From the NCBI GenBank assembly GCA_016182795.1, contig JACPFW010000032.1:1-64000 (forward strand): a stretch of DNA of 64,000 nucleotides, read 5' to 3'. This document shows positions 21,373 through 30,174 of the stretch, one piece after another. The stretch comes from Gemmatimonadota bacterium (lineage in GTDB: Bacteria; Gemmatimonadota; Gemmatimonadetes; Gemmatimonadales; Gemmatimonadaceae). The notes beneath the pieces are model-generated. The model was not told the origin of the DNA. It worked only from the letters and a program-made list of their open reading frames with translations, and did not search any database. Every line of letters begins with the position of its first letter. Position 1 is the stretch's first letter. The translations under genes were made by a program, and so were the position numbers.

Positions 21373-22269
21373 GTGAGCGCTCGCGAACGCTTCCTCGCCT
21401 ACCGGCGCACGGCGCCGCGCGCGCCGCATCTCGAGCCGTCGACGGTGACCGCGCGCGGCCTGCGGTTTGCCGTCTTTCGCACGCCCGAGGTGCCGGGCGC
21501 GTCGCCGCTGCTTTGCATCAATGGCGGCATGGTCTACTCGCATGTCCTGCTCTGGCCGGCGCTCGCGCCGCTGGCCGCGCGCCGCCAGCTGATCCTCTAT
21601 GACCAGCGCGGGCGCGGGCTGAGCCAAACGCCGCCCGGCGCGCGCGCCGCCCGCATCGAGCACGACGCCCTGGATGTGCGCGCCCTGCGCGAAGCGCTGG
21701 GCATCGCGCAGTGGGACATGTTCGGCCATTCGTGGGGTGGAGGGATTGCCATGCTCGGCGCCGCCGAGGATCCGGACGGCATCCGCAATCTCGTCCTCGT
21801 CGACGCCGTGGGCCTGACGCCCGAATGGCTTACGGCGCTGCATGACGTCGCGCTGTCGCGACTTCACGGCGACGCGCGCGCGCGGCTCGCCGCCTTTGAT
21901 CCCGCGATGCTGCTCGATCCGGAGCCCGGACGGCAGGCCGAGTACAATCGCGCGCTGTATCCTGCGTGGTTTCACGACGGCGAGCTCGGCGCGATGTTCT
22001 CGCCGCCGCTGGCGCGAAGCGAGACGGGGGCCGCGGTGGTCGCGCGACTGCGCCGCGACGGATTTGACTGGCGCGAGGCGGCCGCGCGCATTCGGGCGCG
22101 CACGCTGCTGGTGCACGGCGCCTCCGACATGATTCCCGTGTCGCAGGCCGAACGCACCGCCGCCCTCATTCCGAGGGCGGAGATGCGCCTGATTCCCGAC
22201 GCGGGCCATATGCCGTTCTGGGAGCAGCCCGACCTGTTCTTTGCCGCCGTGGACGCGTTTCTCGCATAG
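21373..22269 (+). CDS. Alpha/beta hydrolase (proline-iminopeptidase-like)
   Basis: This 298-residue alpha/beta hydrolase has no signal peptide. The nucleophile elbow is GHSWGGGIA (Ser near residue 120). The oxyanion/HGGP-equivalent strand reads LLCINGGMVYSHVLLWPAL and the segment YDQRGRGLSQ is typical of the proline iminopeptidase/haloperoxidase branch. The acid appears in LLVHGASDMIPV and the histidine in IPDAGHMPFWEQP. The start is a GTG. It is divergent from the flavin oxidoreductase operon and convergent with the TonB receptor. The substrate is unknown. Confidence 0.83.
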   Translation: MSARERFLAYRRTAPRAPHLEPSTVTARGLRFAVFRTPEVPGASPLLCINGGMVYSHVLLWPALAPLAARRQLILYDQRGRGLSQTPPGARAARIEHDALDVRALREALGIAQWDMFGHSWGGGIAMLGAAEDPDGIRNLVLVDAVGLTPEWLTALHDVALSRLHGDARARLAAFDPAMLLDPEPGRQAEYNRALYPAWFHDGELGAMFSPPLARSETGAAVVARLRRDGFDWREAAARIRARTLLVHGASDMIPVSQAERTAALIPRAEMRLIPDAGHMPFWEQPDLFFAAVDAFLA

Positions 22270-22299
22270 CGCGTTTCACGGCGCCCCGGTGCGGTGCGG

Positions 22300-24393
22300 T
22301 CAGCGCACGGTCAGCGACGCCCGCAACGAACGCGGCGTGCCGGGCTGGAGGTTGTTGTTTCCGTTCGCCGACGCGACATAACGAACATTGGCGACGTTCT
22401 CGACATTCACCTGAAGCAGCAGCCGCTGTCCCATTGGCACGAAGAGCGCGCCATCCAGCCTCGTGAACGACGGCAGCATCACCTTGTTGTCGATCGCCGC
22501 GTACATCCGCTCCTGCCGCACGACGCCAAGGGCCGCGGCAAGCCGCGGTCCGACCTGCACGCGGTTCCAGAGCGAGAACGACTGTGCGGGAACGAGCGGG
22601 ACCGTGGCGCCGGCGTGGGCGGCCGATGTGCGGCTGACGATGCGTGCGCGCTGTACGCTGTATGCGCCAGTGAGCTGCCAGCCGGGCATCACTTCACCTT
22701 GCGCTTCCAGTTCGACGCCCCGTGACTCTTGGCGGCCGGTCTGCACCACGATGCCCGGTCGCACGGGATCCGGCGCGGTCGAGCCGCTGCGCGTGAGCAC
22801 GAAGAACGCTCCGCTCACCAGCAGGTTCGGCGTCGGCGTCCATTTGATGCCGCTCTCGCGCGTCTCGAAGCGCTCAGGATGCAGCGTGCTCGATGTGGCG
22901 GTCAGCGAGCTGAACTGGTCGCCGGCGCTCGGCAGCGCCGAGGTGGCGAGGCTGGCGTAGAGCGACATCGTGGCGCGCGGCTTGAAGACCAACCCTGCGC
23001 GTGGGGTCACCATCACGTCGGTGCGCTCGAGATGCTGTCCATTCCGCAGATTGTCGAACGACAGGGCCATGCGTTCGACGCGCACGCCCAGCGTCGTCTG
23101 CCACGCCTCGCCCACGCTCGCCTGATGCTGGAGGTAGGCGGCGGCCACCCGCACGCGCGCATGATTGTCGGCATCCGTCGCCGACTGGCGCCACGAGACC
23201 GGCATCGGTGCGGCCCCGCCAGACGACGGGACCGTGATGCTCGTCGCGGTGCCGAAGTACCCTGTTTCCCGGAAGTTCGATGTCGATTGCGCGCCGAACT
23301 CGGCGCCGCCAAGCATCACGTGGCGCAGCACGCCCGTGCGAGCGCGCCATGTCAGATCAGTCTGGCTGAACAGATTGTGCCGATTGGTCTGGTTCCGGTA
23401 CGCCGACAGCGCGACCGAGGTCCCGGCGGCATTCATCGCGCCGGGCACCTCGTTCTGGTACATCTTGTCGTACTGCGACCAGGCAAGGACGCTGCGCAGC
23501 TGCCCCGTCGCCTCGCTGCCGCGCTCGTACTCGAGCCGAGCATGGTCGACCACGGCGCGAGCCCTGTTGACGTCGCGATCGCCGTAGAACGTCTGCTGAT
23601 CGACGGGGGCCGGTTGACCGTTGAACGACGGCAGGCCGCGGTCCACCGTGCGCCGGTCTTCAAAGCGCTCCACGCTCGCATGCACCACGCCACCAGCCAC
23701 GACGAGTGCCGCCGTCGGATTCACGCCCGTGCGCCGTCGCGCGATGTCGCGGAACGAGTTCGCCGACTCCGACATGGCATTGAGCCGCACGGCCGCACGC
23801 GGCCCGGCTGCGCGCCCCAGGTCGAGCGTACCGCGCGCCTGATCGAAGGTGCCGCTCTCGAGCACGAACGCGCGATGCGGAGCAAAGTCGGCCTGACGCA
23901 TGACGCGATTCAGCACGCCGCCACCGCCCCCACGCCCGAAAGCCAGCGCATTCGGCCCGCGCAGCGCTTCCACACGCTCGACGTTGTAGAGGTCCCGGAG
24001 GTACTGCGCATCGTCGCGTACGCCGTCGACATAGAGATCGGCCGTGGAGGAGATGCCGCGTGTCGTCGGCTGGTCGCGGTGCCCCTCGCCCTGCCCCATC
24101 GTGACCGCAGGCAGATACCGAACGACATCGGCCATGGACAGCACGCCCCGATCATCGAGTTGGCCGCGCGTGACCACAGAAACAGACATCGGCAGGTCAA
24201 CCAGCTTGGTCGAGATGCGCGACGCGCTTCGCGTCGACCGAAGCGCGTAGGCGGTCGCGCGCGTGGCGCGAACCTTCACCGTGTCCAGACGGGGTGAAGA
24301 AACGTTTGTTGTCGAATCTTGACCGACAGCCTCGAGTCGCGGCCACAGGACGAGAGCGACGAAACCGAAGATGAGATAGTGCTTCTGAGACAT
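22300..24393 (-). CDS. TonB-dependent siderophore-type outer-membrane receptor
   Basis: This is an outer-membrane active transporter of about 697 residues. After a signal peptide (MSQKHYLIFGFVALVLWPRLEAVG) comes the plug domain (LVDLPMSVSVVTRGQLDDRG, YVDGVRDDAQYLRDLYNVERVEALRGPNALAFGRGGGGGVLN). A 22-strand-type barrel region follows, ending with the typical aromatic/basic C-terminal strand (SLRASLTVR). The plug motifs match receptors for ferric siderophores rather than cobalamin. The start ATG at 24393 has GGAGGG upstream; an ATG at 24441 is in frame but lacks this support. The promoter region carries two palindromes, which could be operators for iron or ligand control. Confidence 0.9.
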   Translation of the reverse strand: MSQKHYLIFGFVALVLWPRLEAVGQDSTTNVSSPRLDTVKVRATRATAYALRSTRSASRISTKLVDLPMSVSVVTRGQLDDRGVLSMADVVRYLPAVTMGQGEGHRDQPTTRGISSTADLYVDGVRDDAQYLRDLYNVERVEALRGPNALAFGRGGGGGVLNRVMRQADFAPHRAFVLESGTFDQARGTLDLGRAAGPRAAVRLNAMSESANSFRDIARRRTGVNPTAALVVAGGVVHASVERFEDRRTVDRGLPSFNGQPAPVDQQTFYGDRDVNRARAVVDHARLEYERGSEATGQLRSVLAWSQYDKMYQNEVPGAMNAAGTSVALSAYRNQTNRHNLFSQTDLTWRARTGVLRHVMLGGAEFGAQSTSNFRETGYFGTATSITVPSSGGAAPMPVSWRQSATDADNHARVRVAAAYLQHQASVGEAWQTTLGVRVERMALSFDNLRNGQHLERTDVMVTPRAGLVFKPRATMSLYASLATSALPSAGDQFSSLTATSSTLHPERFETRESGIKWTPTPNLLVSGAFFVLTRSGSTAPDPVRPGIVVQTGRQESRGVELEAQGEVMPGWQLTGAYSVQRARIVSRTSAAHAGATVPLVPAQSFSLWNRVQVGPRLAAALGVVRQERMYAAIDNKVMLPSFTRLDGALFVPMGQRLLLQVNVENVANVRYVASANGNNNLQPGTPRSLRASLTVR

Positions 24394-24462
24394 ATGCGAG
24401 ACATTCCCTCCGGATATACAGCTGGTCGATGTGTAGCACACTCAACTTTGTGAAGTAATATG

Positions 24463-24486
24463 ACAATGCGCAAAATTACGCATTGT
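24463..24486. promoter_or_regulatory. Inverted repeat ACAATGCG-N8-CGCATTGT upstream of the TonB receptor
   Basis: ACAATGCG, an 8-base AT-rich spacer and CGCATTGT form a perfect 8-bp inverted repeat. It lies 70-94 bases upstream of the receptor start codon in an AT-rich island (unlike the surroundings). This is the size and symmetry of a dimeric repressor operator. It does not look like a standard Fur box. Confidence 0.55.
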
Positions 24487-24488
24487 TT

Positions 24489-24505
24489 GTAGGGAAAATC
24501 CCTAC
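24489..24505. promoter_or_regulatory. Palindrome GTAGGG-AAAAT-CCCTAC next to the first inverted repeat
   Basis: A second perfect palindrome, 6-bp arms around AAAAT, begins three bases after the first one. It is between the receptor and the divergent matrixin gene and may be an operator or part of a shared control site. Confidence 0.45.
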
Positions 24506-24653
24506 TTTCTTGAACTAGTCATGCCTGTGGCTACCGCGGGTGATCGCCGGCATTATTCGCCGAGCGCGGAAGCGCCGAGTTTTCTGGACGGATCACCCGC
24601 TGTTGCGGGTCGCGCCCGAACAGTTCTCTTGCCGCGGTAAAGGAGTCTCTGGC

Positions 24654-25451
24654 GTGAAGCGATTGGTCGGCGCGCTCTCGGTGATCGTGGCCGGCATGGC
24701 GCTCTTTACCGCCGTGCAGGCGCGACGCATCGCGCCGCGAACCAGCGTCTCCGCGGACGCGCCGCTCGACTCCGCGATGCTGCCCGATGCAACCGAGCCG
24801 CTTGTCCCGCAGATCTCGGCCGGCGAAGGCGGACTGGTCAACGTGCGGTTGTCGAAGTCCACGCCGCCCTCCCGCGACCTGCCCGAGATTCTCCGCCGCC
24901 TCTCCGACGGCGAGGCCGGCACGTACATCCGCGAGATCTTCCTGCAGCGCGCCGACAACAACGCCCGCTGGCCCGACCGCCAGCTTGAGCCGCTGCGCGT
25001 CTGGGTGCAGCCGCAGAGCACCCTCCCGGATTTTCAGCCGAGCTTTCCAGAGCTGGTGCGACAGGCGTTCGACCGGTGGACACGCGCCGGCGTGCCGGTG
25101 GCGTTCACCTTTGTCGTGGATTCAGCGCGCGCCGACATCCCGGTGGTGTGGGTCGACCGATTCGACATGCCCATCACCGGCCGGACGCGATGGACGCGCG
25201 ATCAGTACTGGTGGATCGTCGGCGCGTCCATTGAGCTCGCCCTGCACCATCAAAGCGGCGCGCCGCTTGACGCCGAGGCCATCCGCGCCATCGCGCTGCA
25301 CGAAGTCGGCCATGTGATCGGACTCGACCATACAATGGATGAGCGCAGCATCATGGCCGCGCGGGTGCGGGTCAGCGACCTCAGCCCGCTGGATGAACAC
25401 ACCGCGCAGTTGGTGTACAGCATCCCACCGGGCTCGGTGGCCAAGCCGTGA
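24654..25451 (+). CDS. Matrixin-like (M10) zinc metalloprotease, exported
   Basis: The 265-residue product has an N-terminal hydrophobic segment (LVGALSVIVAGMALFTAVQA) acting as a signal peptide or anchor. The catalytic zinc motif is ALHEVGHVIGLDHT (HExGHxxGxxH), followed by the Met-turn SIMAARV, as in matrixins. The preceding domain (LRVWVQPQSTLPDFQPSFPELVRQAFDRWTRAGVPVAFTFV) is the usual matrixin start. No cysteine-switch propeptide is seen. The GTG start is supported by AAGGAG nine bases upstream. It is divergent from the TonB receptor. Confidence 0.85.
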   Translation: MKRLVGALSVIVAGMALFTAVQARRIAPRTSVSADAPLDSAMLPDATEPLVPQISAGEGGLVNVRLSKSTPPSRDLPEILRRLSDGEAGTYIREIFLQRADNNARWPDRQLEPLRVWVQPQSTLPDFQPSFPELVRQAFDRWTRAGVPVAFTFVVDSARADIPVVWVDRFDMPITGRTRWTRDQYWWIVGASIELALHHQSGAPLDAEAIRAIALHEVGHVIGLDHTMDERSIMAARVRVSDLSPLDEHTAQLVYSIPPGSVAKP

Positions 25452-25477
25452 ACGGCCCCTGCCATCGGCGACGCCTA

Positions 25478-25969
25478 TGTCCGTGACGCGACTTCTCACG
25501 CAGGCCTACCACGCGCTCATTCCGCTGGCGCTTCGCCGTCACCTGCGACTCACGCGCTTTACGGCCAGTCGGCGCGCGCGCACACGCGTCTGGCGGCATA
25601 CCGGCGGGCGCGTAGCCGGTGGCCCGTTTGCCGGCATGCAGCTTCGCGCCGCCACGCCCGACGGCAGTGCCGGCGGGTACTACTCCACCGGCTTGGCGAT
25701 GCGCCTGACGGAGGCGACGGTGGACGCGGTCGGCGCTGTGCGTGGAGTTGCACGACTTCGCCGCCCCCGGCGCCACCGACACGCTCACCAGGCGGTTCGC
25801 GGCCACGCACGATCTTGTGATTGTGGAGCAGTGGCCGCGCGACGCGGCGGGTTGGGCGGCGCGCACCCGCACACGCGTCGAGGATGCGCAGCAGCTCTGC
25901 GACGAAGGCCGGAGTTGGGGCCAGACGCACTACGCGGGGCGATGGCTGCTCGCCACGCCCCGCGTCTGA
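25478..25969 (+). pseudogene. Decayed FkbM/methyltransferase-like gene
   Basis: Two parts of what looks like one protein lie in different frames. The first (from the ATG at 25478) reads LIPLALRRHLRLTRFTASRRARTRVWRHTGGRVAGGPFAGMQL and stops making sense near 25740. The second, in another frame, reads CVELHDFAAPGATDTLTRRFAATHDLVIVEQWPRD and ends RWLLATPRV before a stop. Proteins of the FkbM-like/SAM-methyltransferase type share such ends ('GPFAGM...' start, 'EhHDf...l..RFaaTH' end), but the nucleotide-binding middle is missing. So an internal deletion with frameshift is likely. The family assignment is from memory of such ends and is uncertain. Confidence 0.5.
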
Positions 25970-25985
25970 CGCGCGCGCGGTTCGT

Positions 25986-27176
25986 TCACCAGCGCAGCCA
26001 CACCGTCCGCGTCTTCCCCTTGCGCACGACCTTCAGTTTCAGGGTGCTGTCATCGGCGTCGCTGATCATCCGCACCAGCACGCGCGGGCTCGTCACCGCA
26101 CGATCGCCCGCTTCGACGATCACGTCACCACCGCGCAGGCCTGCAGCGGACGCCGGCGTTTCGGGCGCCACTCGCTGCACCATCACGCCCGCATCGGCGC
26201 CAGTCAATTCCTTGAAGTCCTCGGTAAGCGTGGTGAGTTGCGCGCCGGCCACCAGACTCGAGAATCCGGAGATCGCCACCGGCGGCGGCGCATAGTACGA
26301 CCAGACGGTCGGCGAGGGTGGTGTGGGCGGCGTCGCCGGCGAGGCCGGTGCGGCGGCCTTTGGCGGGACTGCCGGCCGCGAGAACGTGAAGGCTCGCACT
26401 GCCGGCGCGGAGCGCGGCACGCCCGGCACGCGCACCGGGGCGAGCGTGAGTTCCAGGTCGCTGCACTCGTCGCCGAACCCGTCGGGGCGCTTCTGCACCA
26501 GCACGGTCACCGACTGTTCGCGTCCCTCGCGCGCAATGCGCATCGGGAGCTTGCGTCCAGGTGTCAGGTACTGGGCGAGCACCACCTCGCGACCCACGAC
26601 GTCCTTGCCATCGAGGGCCACGATCCGATCGCCGCGTCGTATGCCGGCCCGGTCTGCGGGAGAGCCCGACTCGATCGTGATGATCTCGGGCGGTTCGTCG
26701 AAGCGATACACCTCAGGTTCATTGGCCTCACGCCGCACCGTCCCCGAGATGCTGAACGTCACACCGAGGTAGCCGTCCGGCGCGTGCTCGAGCGCGCGCC
26801 GCTTGGTGCACGCCATCTGGATCGTGGAGAGCAGCGCGAGATTGCTGGCGGAGATCTTCTGCAGCTGCTCCTCAAGCGCCTGCCGGCGCGCGACGTTCGT
26901 CTGGGCCGACCCGTACTCGCGCAACGCCATCCCAATGCGCTCCTCGAGCATCCGCGACTGCGCCAGCGACCGCATCAAGCTGTCGAGCCCTTCGAGCACT
27001 ACCGTGACCTTCGTCGCGTCATTGGTGTCGACGCGCACGGTCACCGTGCGGCTCGTACGCGGCGCCGTCGACTGCTGCGCGTCCGCCGCCCCCACGGTCG
27101 CGCCAAGCAGCGCCCCGGCGATCAAGACCGCCGGCGCCCAACGCCTCGTGAGATTTGGAATCGAAGACTGCTTCAT
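25986..27176 (-). CDS. Secreted protein with two PDZ domains
   Basis: This 396-residue exported protein has a signal peptide (MKQSSIPNLTRRWAPAVLIAGALLGATVGAADAQQ). A helical region follows (MLEERIGMALREYGSAQTNVARRQALEEQLQKISASN, coiled-coil-like), then two PDZ domains: PDZ1 around GYLGVTFSISG...ITIESGSPADRAGIRRGDRIVALDGKDV, and PDZ2 around GVMVQRVAPETPASAAGLRGGDVIVEAGDRAV. A Pro/Ala-rich linker joins them. No protease domain is present, so it may recruit or regulate rather than cleave. It lies downstream of the ECF sigma/anti-sigma pair on the same strand, separated by 72 bases containing a repeat. That suggests a role in envelope-stress sensing, by analogy with PDZ proteins in RseP/DegS systems. 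Confidence 0.8.
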   Translation of the reverse strand: MKQSSIPNLTRRWAPAVLIAGALLGATVGAADAQQSTAPRTSRTVTVRVDTNDATKVTVVLEGLDSLMRSLAQSRMLEERIGMALREYGSAQTNVARRQALEEQLQKISASNLALLSTIQMACTKRRALEHAPDGYLGVTFSISGTVRREANEPEVYRFDEPPEIITIESGSPADRAGIRRGDRIVALDGKDVVGREVVLAQYLTPGRKLPMRIAREGREQSVTVLVQKRPDGFGDECSDLELTLAPVRVPGVPRSAPAVRAFTFSRPAVPPKAAAPASPATPPTPPSPTVWSYYAPPPVAISGFSSLVAGAQLTTLTEDFKELTGADAGVMVQRVAPETPASAAGLRGGDVIVEAGDRAVTSPRVLVRMISDADDSTLKLKVVRKGKTRTVWLRW

Positions 27177-27194
27177 TGCATCAACCTTGAAAAT

Positions 27195-27247
27195 GAGCCC
27201 TGTTGTTTCTCTGTTGTTTGTCTGTTGTCTCTCTGTTGTTTCGCTGC
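27195..27247. repeat. Tandem degenerate CTGTTGTTTCT repeats
   Basis: The gap between the anti-sigma gene and the PDZ gene is filled by about five imperfect units of CTGTTGT(T/C)T(C/G)T. It has no inverted partner or hairpin core here. The same unit builds the right arm of the composite element at 39.9 kb. Confidence 0.6.
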
Positions 27248-27248
27248 G

Positions 27249-27953
27249 CTAGTAGCGCTCTAGCGCTTGCTTCGCCGGCAGCGCCGCCTGGTACTGCTTG
27301 AGCGTCGCCTCGCGCGCCGCCATCGCCGAGAGGTAGTACTGGTTGAGAACCGGATCCTGCGGCGCCTGGTACAGCGCCGCGCGGGTCGACGCCACGATGT
27401 TGTCGAGCGCCGTGAGCCGCGCGCGGTACGTGTTGACGTTGAGCCCGATGAAATGCGAGCTGGTGTCCTGCGCGGCCAGATAGGCGGCGGCGTCGGAATA
27501 CTGCTGCTGCGATGCGCTCAGCACCTGCATGGCGGCCTGCGGTGATTCAAAGACGGGCGCCGCGGCCGCCGACGCCGCGGGCGTCGATTGTGCCGTCTGC
27601 GGCGCAGCGGACGGCAGGCCGCCTTCCACGCTCCAGCGCCCGGCGAGCGCGCTGCCCGTCACCAACAACAGACCGGCCGCAATGCGCACGGCCCACTGCG
27701 CGCGTGACGGCGGGGCCACGGCGCTGGGGATCGCCGAGATTACCCCTTCGGCCTTGAGGGCGGCGCCAAGCGACGCCCAATCGTTGAGCGGCGCGCCTTC
27801 GCGCGGCGTGTCTGTGAGCGCCATGCGCACCAACCGACGGTGCGCCGCCAACTCGTCTGTGCACGGCGCGCAGGCGGCGAGGTGCGACGCCTCCTCGGGC
27901 GTGGCCGTCTCGTCCACCAGCGCGGCGAGTCGTTCAGGAAAGATGTGCGACAT
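27249..27953 (-). CDS. Anti-sigma factor with zinc-finger (HxxxCxxC-like) domain
   Basis: This 234-residue inner-membrane protein begins with the anti-sigma zinc motif EEASHLAACAPCTDELAAHRRL (His and two Cys). After the cytoplasmic domain comes one transmembrane segment (AVRIAAGLLLVTGSALAG, near residue 97). The C-terminal periplasmic part has no recognised domain but shows a helix-rich YQQYSDAAAYLAAQDTSS region. Its ATG lies inside the end of the sigma-factor gene (20-base overlap), which is typical of sigma/anti-sigma pairs. Confidence 0.85.
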   Translation of the reverse strand: MSHIFPERLAALVDETATPEEASHLAACAPCTDELAAHRRLVRMALTDTPREGAPLNDWASLGAALKAEGVISAIPSAVAPPSRAQWAVRIAAGLLLVTGSALAGRWSVEGGLPSAAPQTAQSTPAASAAAAPVFESPQAAMQVLSASQQQYSDAAAYLAAQDTSSHFIGLNVNTYRARLTALDNIVASTRAALYQAPQDPVLNQYYLSAMAAREATLKQYQAALPAKQALERY

Positions 27954-28503
27954 GCGACGAATCCTGCGAAATGGGAGCATCCACCAGATGACTGAGCAGC
28001 GTGCGCAGCTTGGCGCGCGCCTTGAACAGCTGTGACTTCGATCCGCCCGCGGTGATGCCGAGTTCGGCGGCGATCTCCTCGTGCGTGTATCCCTCCACGT
28101 CGTGGAGCACGAAGACGGTGCGCGCGCCGGGCGACAACTTCCGGACCGCATCGTCGATCGTCTGCGCCAGCAGCGAGCGATCGCCGTCGTGCTCCACCGA
28201 CACCGTCTCTTCTTCAATCTCCATTTCCGTGCGGCCAATCCGCCGCAGCGAGCGCAGCGCGTTCAGCGTACGGTTCACCGCGATCCGGTGCGCCCACGTA
28301 CCGAACTGCGAGTCGCCTCGATACGTGGGGAGCGCGCGGAAAATCTGGATCCACACTTCCTGCGCCACGTCGGCCGCTTGGTCGGGGTCGCCGACCAGGC
28401 GCCGGACCACGGCGTCAATACGCGGCGCGTATTGCACCCAGAGGGCACGCAACGCCGCTTCGTCGCCATGAATGGCGCGTCGGATCGTGAGCTGATCAGC
28501 CAT
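27934..28503 (-). CDS. ECF-family RNA polymerase sigma factor
   Basis: This 189-residue sigma-70 family factor contains region 2 (RAIHGDEAALRALWVQYAPRIDAVVRRLVGDPDQAADVAQEVWIQIFRALPTYRGDSQFGTWAHRIAVNRTLNALR) and region 4 (LSPGARTVFVLHDVEGYTHEEIAAELGITAGGSKSQLFKARAKLRTLL). It lacks regions 1.1 and 3, as ECF factors do. It probably forms a switch with the overlapping anti-sigma factor and controls the operon that includes the PDZ protein. The upstream gap holds a palindrome near 28567-28583; no promoter is certain. Confidence 0.92.
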   Translation of the reverse strand: MADQLTIRRAIHGDEAALRALWVQYAPRIDAVVRRLVGDPDQAADVAQEVWIQIFRALPTYRGDSQFGTWAHRIAVNRTLNALRSLRRIGRTEMEIEEETVSVEHDGDRSLLAQTIDDAVRKLSPGARTVFVLHDVEGYTHEEIAAELGITAGGSKSQLFKARAKLRTLLSHLVDAPISQDSSHVAHLS

Positions 28504-28566
28504 GAACGTTCGCTAATTGGGTCACCGCCCCCTCACAAAGGGTTGCCGGTGACTGTCGAAAGAAAG

Positions 28567-28583
28567 TACTCGTCTTGCGAGTA
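28567..28583. promoter_or_regulatory. Palindrome TACTCG-TCTTG-CGAGTA between ECF operon and serine hydrolase
   Basis: A perfect 6-bp inverted repeat with a 5-base spacer lies 64 bases upstream of the sigma-factor start and 121 bases upstream of the divergent hydrolase. It may be an operator or a small hairpin in a leader. Position is the only evidence. Confidence 0.4.
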
Positions 28584-28704
28584 TGGGGCTGAGGCACTAG
28601 TCCTTAGCCCTTCGTGCCCTCACTACCGAACCAACCCTCGGGTTGATTCGTCGTTACCTCTTTTCCGTTCCCTTGCACCACACCCTGCCCCTTCCCCTGC
28701 ACCA

Positions 28705-30114
28705 ATGATTCTCTATCTCGTTGCCGCACTAGCACTTGGCGATCCCGTCGGACGGCTGCCCGTACGGGCTCCCGAGTCGGTGGGCATGTCGCCCGAGCGG
28801 CTCGAGATCATTGATCGCGTGGTGCGGGAAGGGATTCGTGCGGGCGGGTATCCGGGCGCGGCCGTGGTGATCGGCCGTCAGGGCGCCGCGGTCATGAGCC
28901 GGGGATTCGGCACGCTGGGCTGGGGGTTCGACAGCCCGGCAGTCACAACCGATCAGACGATCTACGATCTGGCCTCGCTGACCAAGGTGGTCGCCACCAC
29001 GACGGCCGCGATGATCCTGTACGATGAAGGCCGCCTCACGCTCGAGGCCAAGGTCGCCGATTACTTACCCGAGTTTGTCGGCCAATGGAAGGACGAAGTC
29101 ACCGTCCGCGACCTTCTGACGCACCGCAGCGGCCTGCCGGCCGGGCGCGAACTCTGGAAGGTCGCGCGCACGCCCGAGGAAGCCAGGGCGGCGGTGCTCA
29201 GCACCAAACTCCGCACGCGCCCCGGCCGCGCCTTCGTCTACTCCGACCTGGGCGCCGACGTGCTGGCGTGGGTCGTGGAGTCGATCGCCGGCCAGCCGCT
29301 GGACGTCTTTGTGCGCGAGCGAGTCTTCGAGCCGTTGGGCATGTTCGACACGTCGTTCTTGCCGCCCGATTCGGTGCGTGGCCGCGTGGCGCCCACCATC
29401 ACCCAGGGACTCGTGCACGACGAAAACGCCCAGGTGCTCGGCGGCGTCGCTGGCCACGCCGGGCTGTTTGGCACCGCCGACGATCTCGCCGTCTTTGCGC
29501 AGATGATGCTCAACGGCGGTGAGTACGAGGGGCGTCGCATTGTGAGCGCGTCTACGGTGGAGCTGTTCACGCAGCGCGCGGCAGGCTCGCGTGCCCTCGG
29601 CTGGGAGATGGCCGAGGGGCGGCACGGCGCGGGAGAGTACCTCAGTCCCACGGCGTACGGACACGTGGGGTTCACGGGGACGTCGATGTGGATCGACCCG
29701 CAGCGCGACATGTTCGTCATCCTGCTCACCAACCGCGTGCATGCGGCGCGCGTGAAGCGCCCCTCCACGGTGATCGCCGACGTGCGCGCCGATCTCGCCG
29801 ACGCGGCGGCGCTCGCGGTGCTCGACGATGAACTGCGCATCACGACGATGCCCGCGTCGTTCCGCGCCGACCGCGCCGTGAACTGGAATAAGCCGCTGCG
29901 CACCAAGCGTTCGCGCCACAAGAAGACGACATCGCGGCCGAAGGTGACCCAGACGCGGACAACGGTTAAGAAGTCGACCGCCAAGCCGAAGAAGGCAACG
30001 GCCAAAGCGGCCACGACCAAGAAGCCGACCGCTAAGAAGGCCCCGGCCAAGAAGCCGACGGCCGCGGCAGTCAAGCCGAAGGCGAAGTCGGCGGGCGCAT
30101 CGAGGGGTCGCTGA
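28705..30114 (+). CDS. Serine hydrolase (beta-lactamase class C / DD-peptidase fold) with lysine-rich C-terminal tail
   Basis: The 469-residue protein has a beta-lactamase class C/penicillin-binding fold. The nucleophile motif is SLTK (YDLASLTKVVATTTA, around residue 93) and the second motif is YSDLGADV (Tyr). A third box may be HVGFTGT. An N-terminal hydrophobic stretch (MILYLVAALALG) could be a short signal peptide. The last ~75 residues are a histone-H1-like lysine/alanine/proline tail (AKPKKATAKAATTKKPTAKKAP and similar). This combination is unusual: such tails normally bind DNA or polyanions, while this enzyme family works on peptidoglycan or esters. The tail may anchor the protein to acidic envelope polymers. 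Confidence 0.8.
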   Translation: MILYLVAALALGDPVGRLPVRAPESVGMSPERLEIIDRVVREGIRAGGYPGAAVVIGRQGAAVMSRGFGTLGWGFDSPAVTTDQTIYDLASLTKVVATTTAAMILYDEGRLTLEAKVADYLPEFVGQWKDEVTVRDLLTHRSGLPAGRELWKVARTPEEARAAVLSTKLRTRPGRAFVYSDLGADVLAWVVESIAGQPLDVFVRERVFEPLGMFDTSFLPPDSVRGRVAPTITQGLVHDENAQVLGGVAGHAGLFGTADDLAVFAQMMLNGGEYEGRRIVSASTVELFTQRAAGSRALGWEMAEGRHGAGEYLSPTAYGHVGFTGTSMWIDPQRDMFVILLTNRVHAARVKRPSTVIADVRADLADAAALAVLDDELRITTMPASFRADRAVNWNKPLRTKRSRHKKTTSRPKVTQTRTTVKKSTAKPKKATAKAATTKKPTAKKAPAKKPTAAAVKPKAKSAGASRGR

Positions 30115-30174
30115 GCGCTTGAATTCCCGCGCGGCGCTCCGCCATACTGCGGTGTCCCCCTAGGGAGCGTTCGC

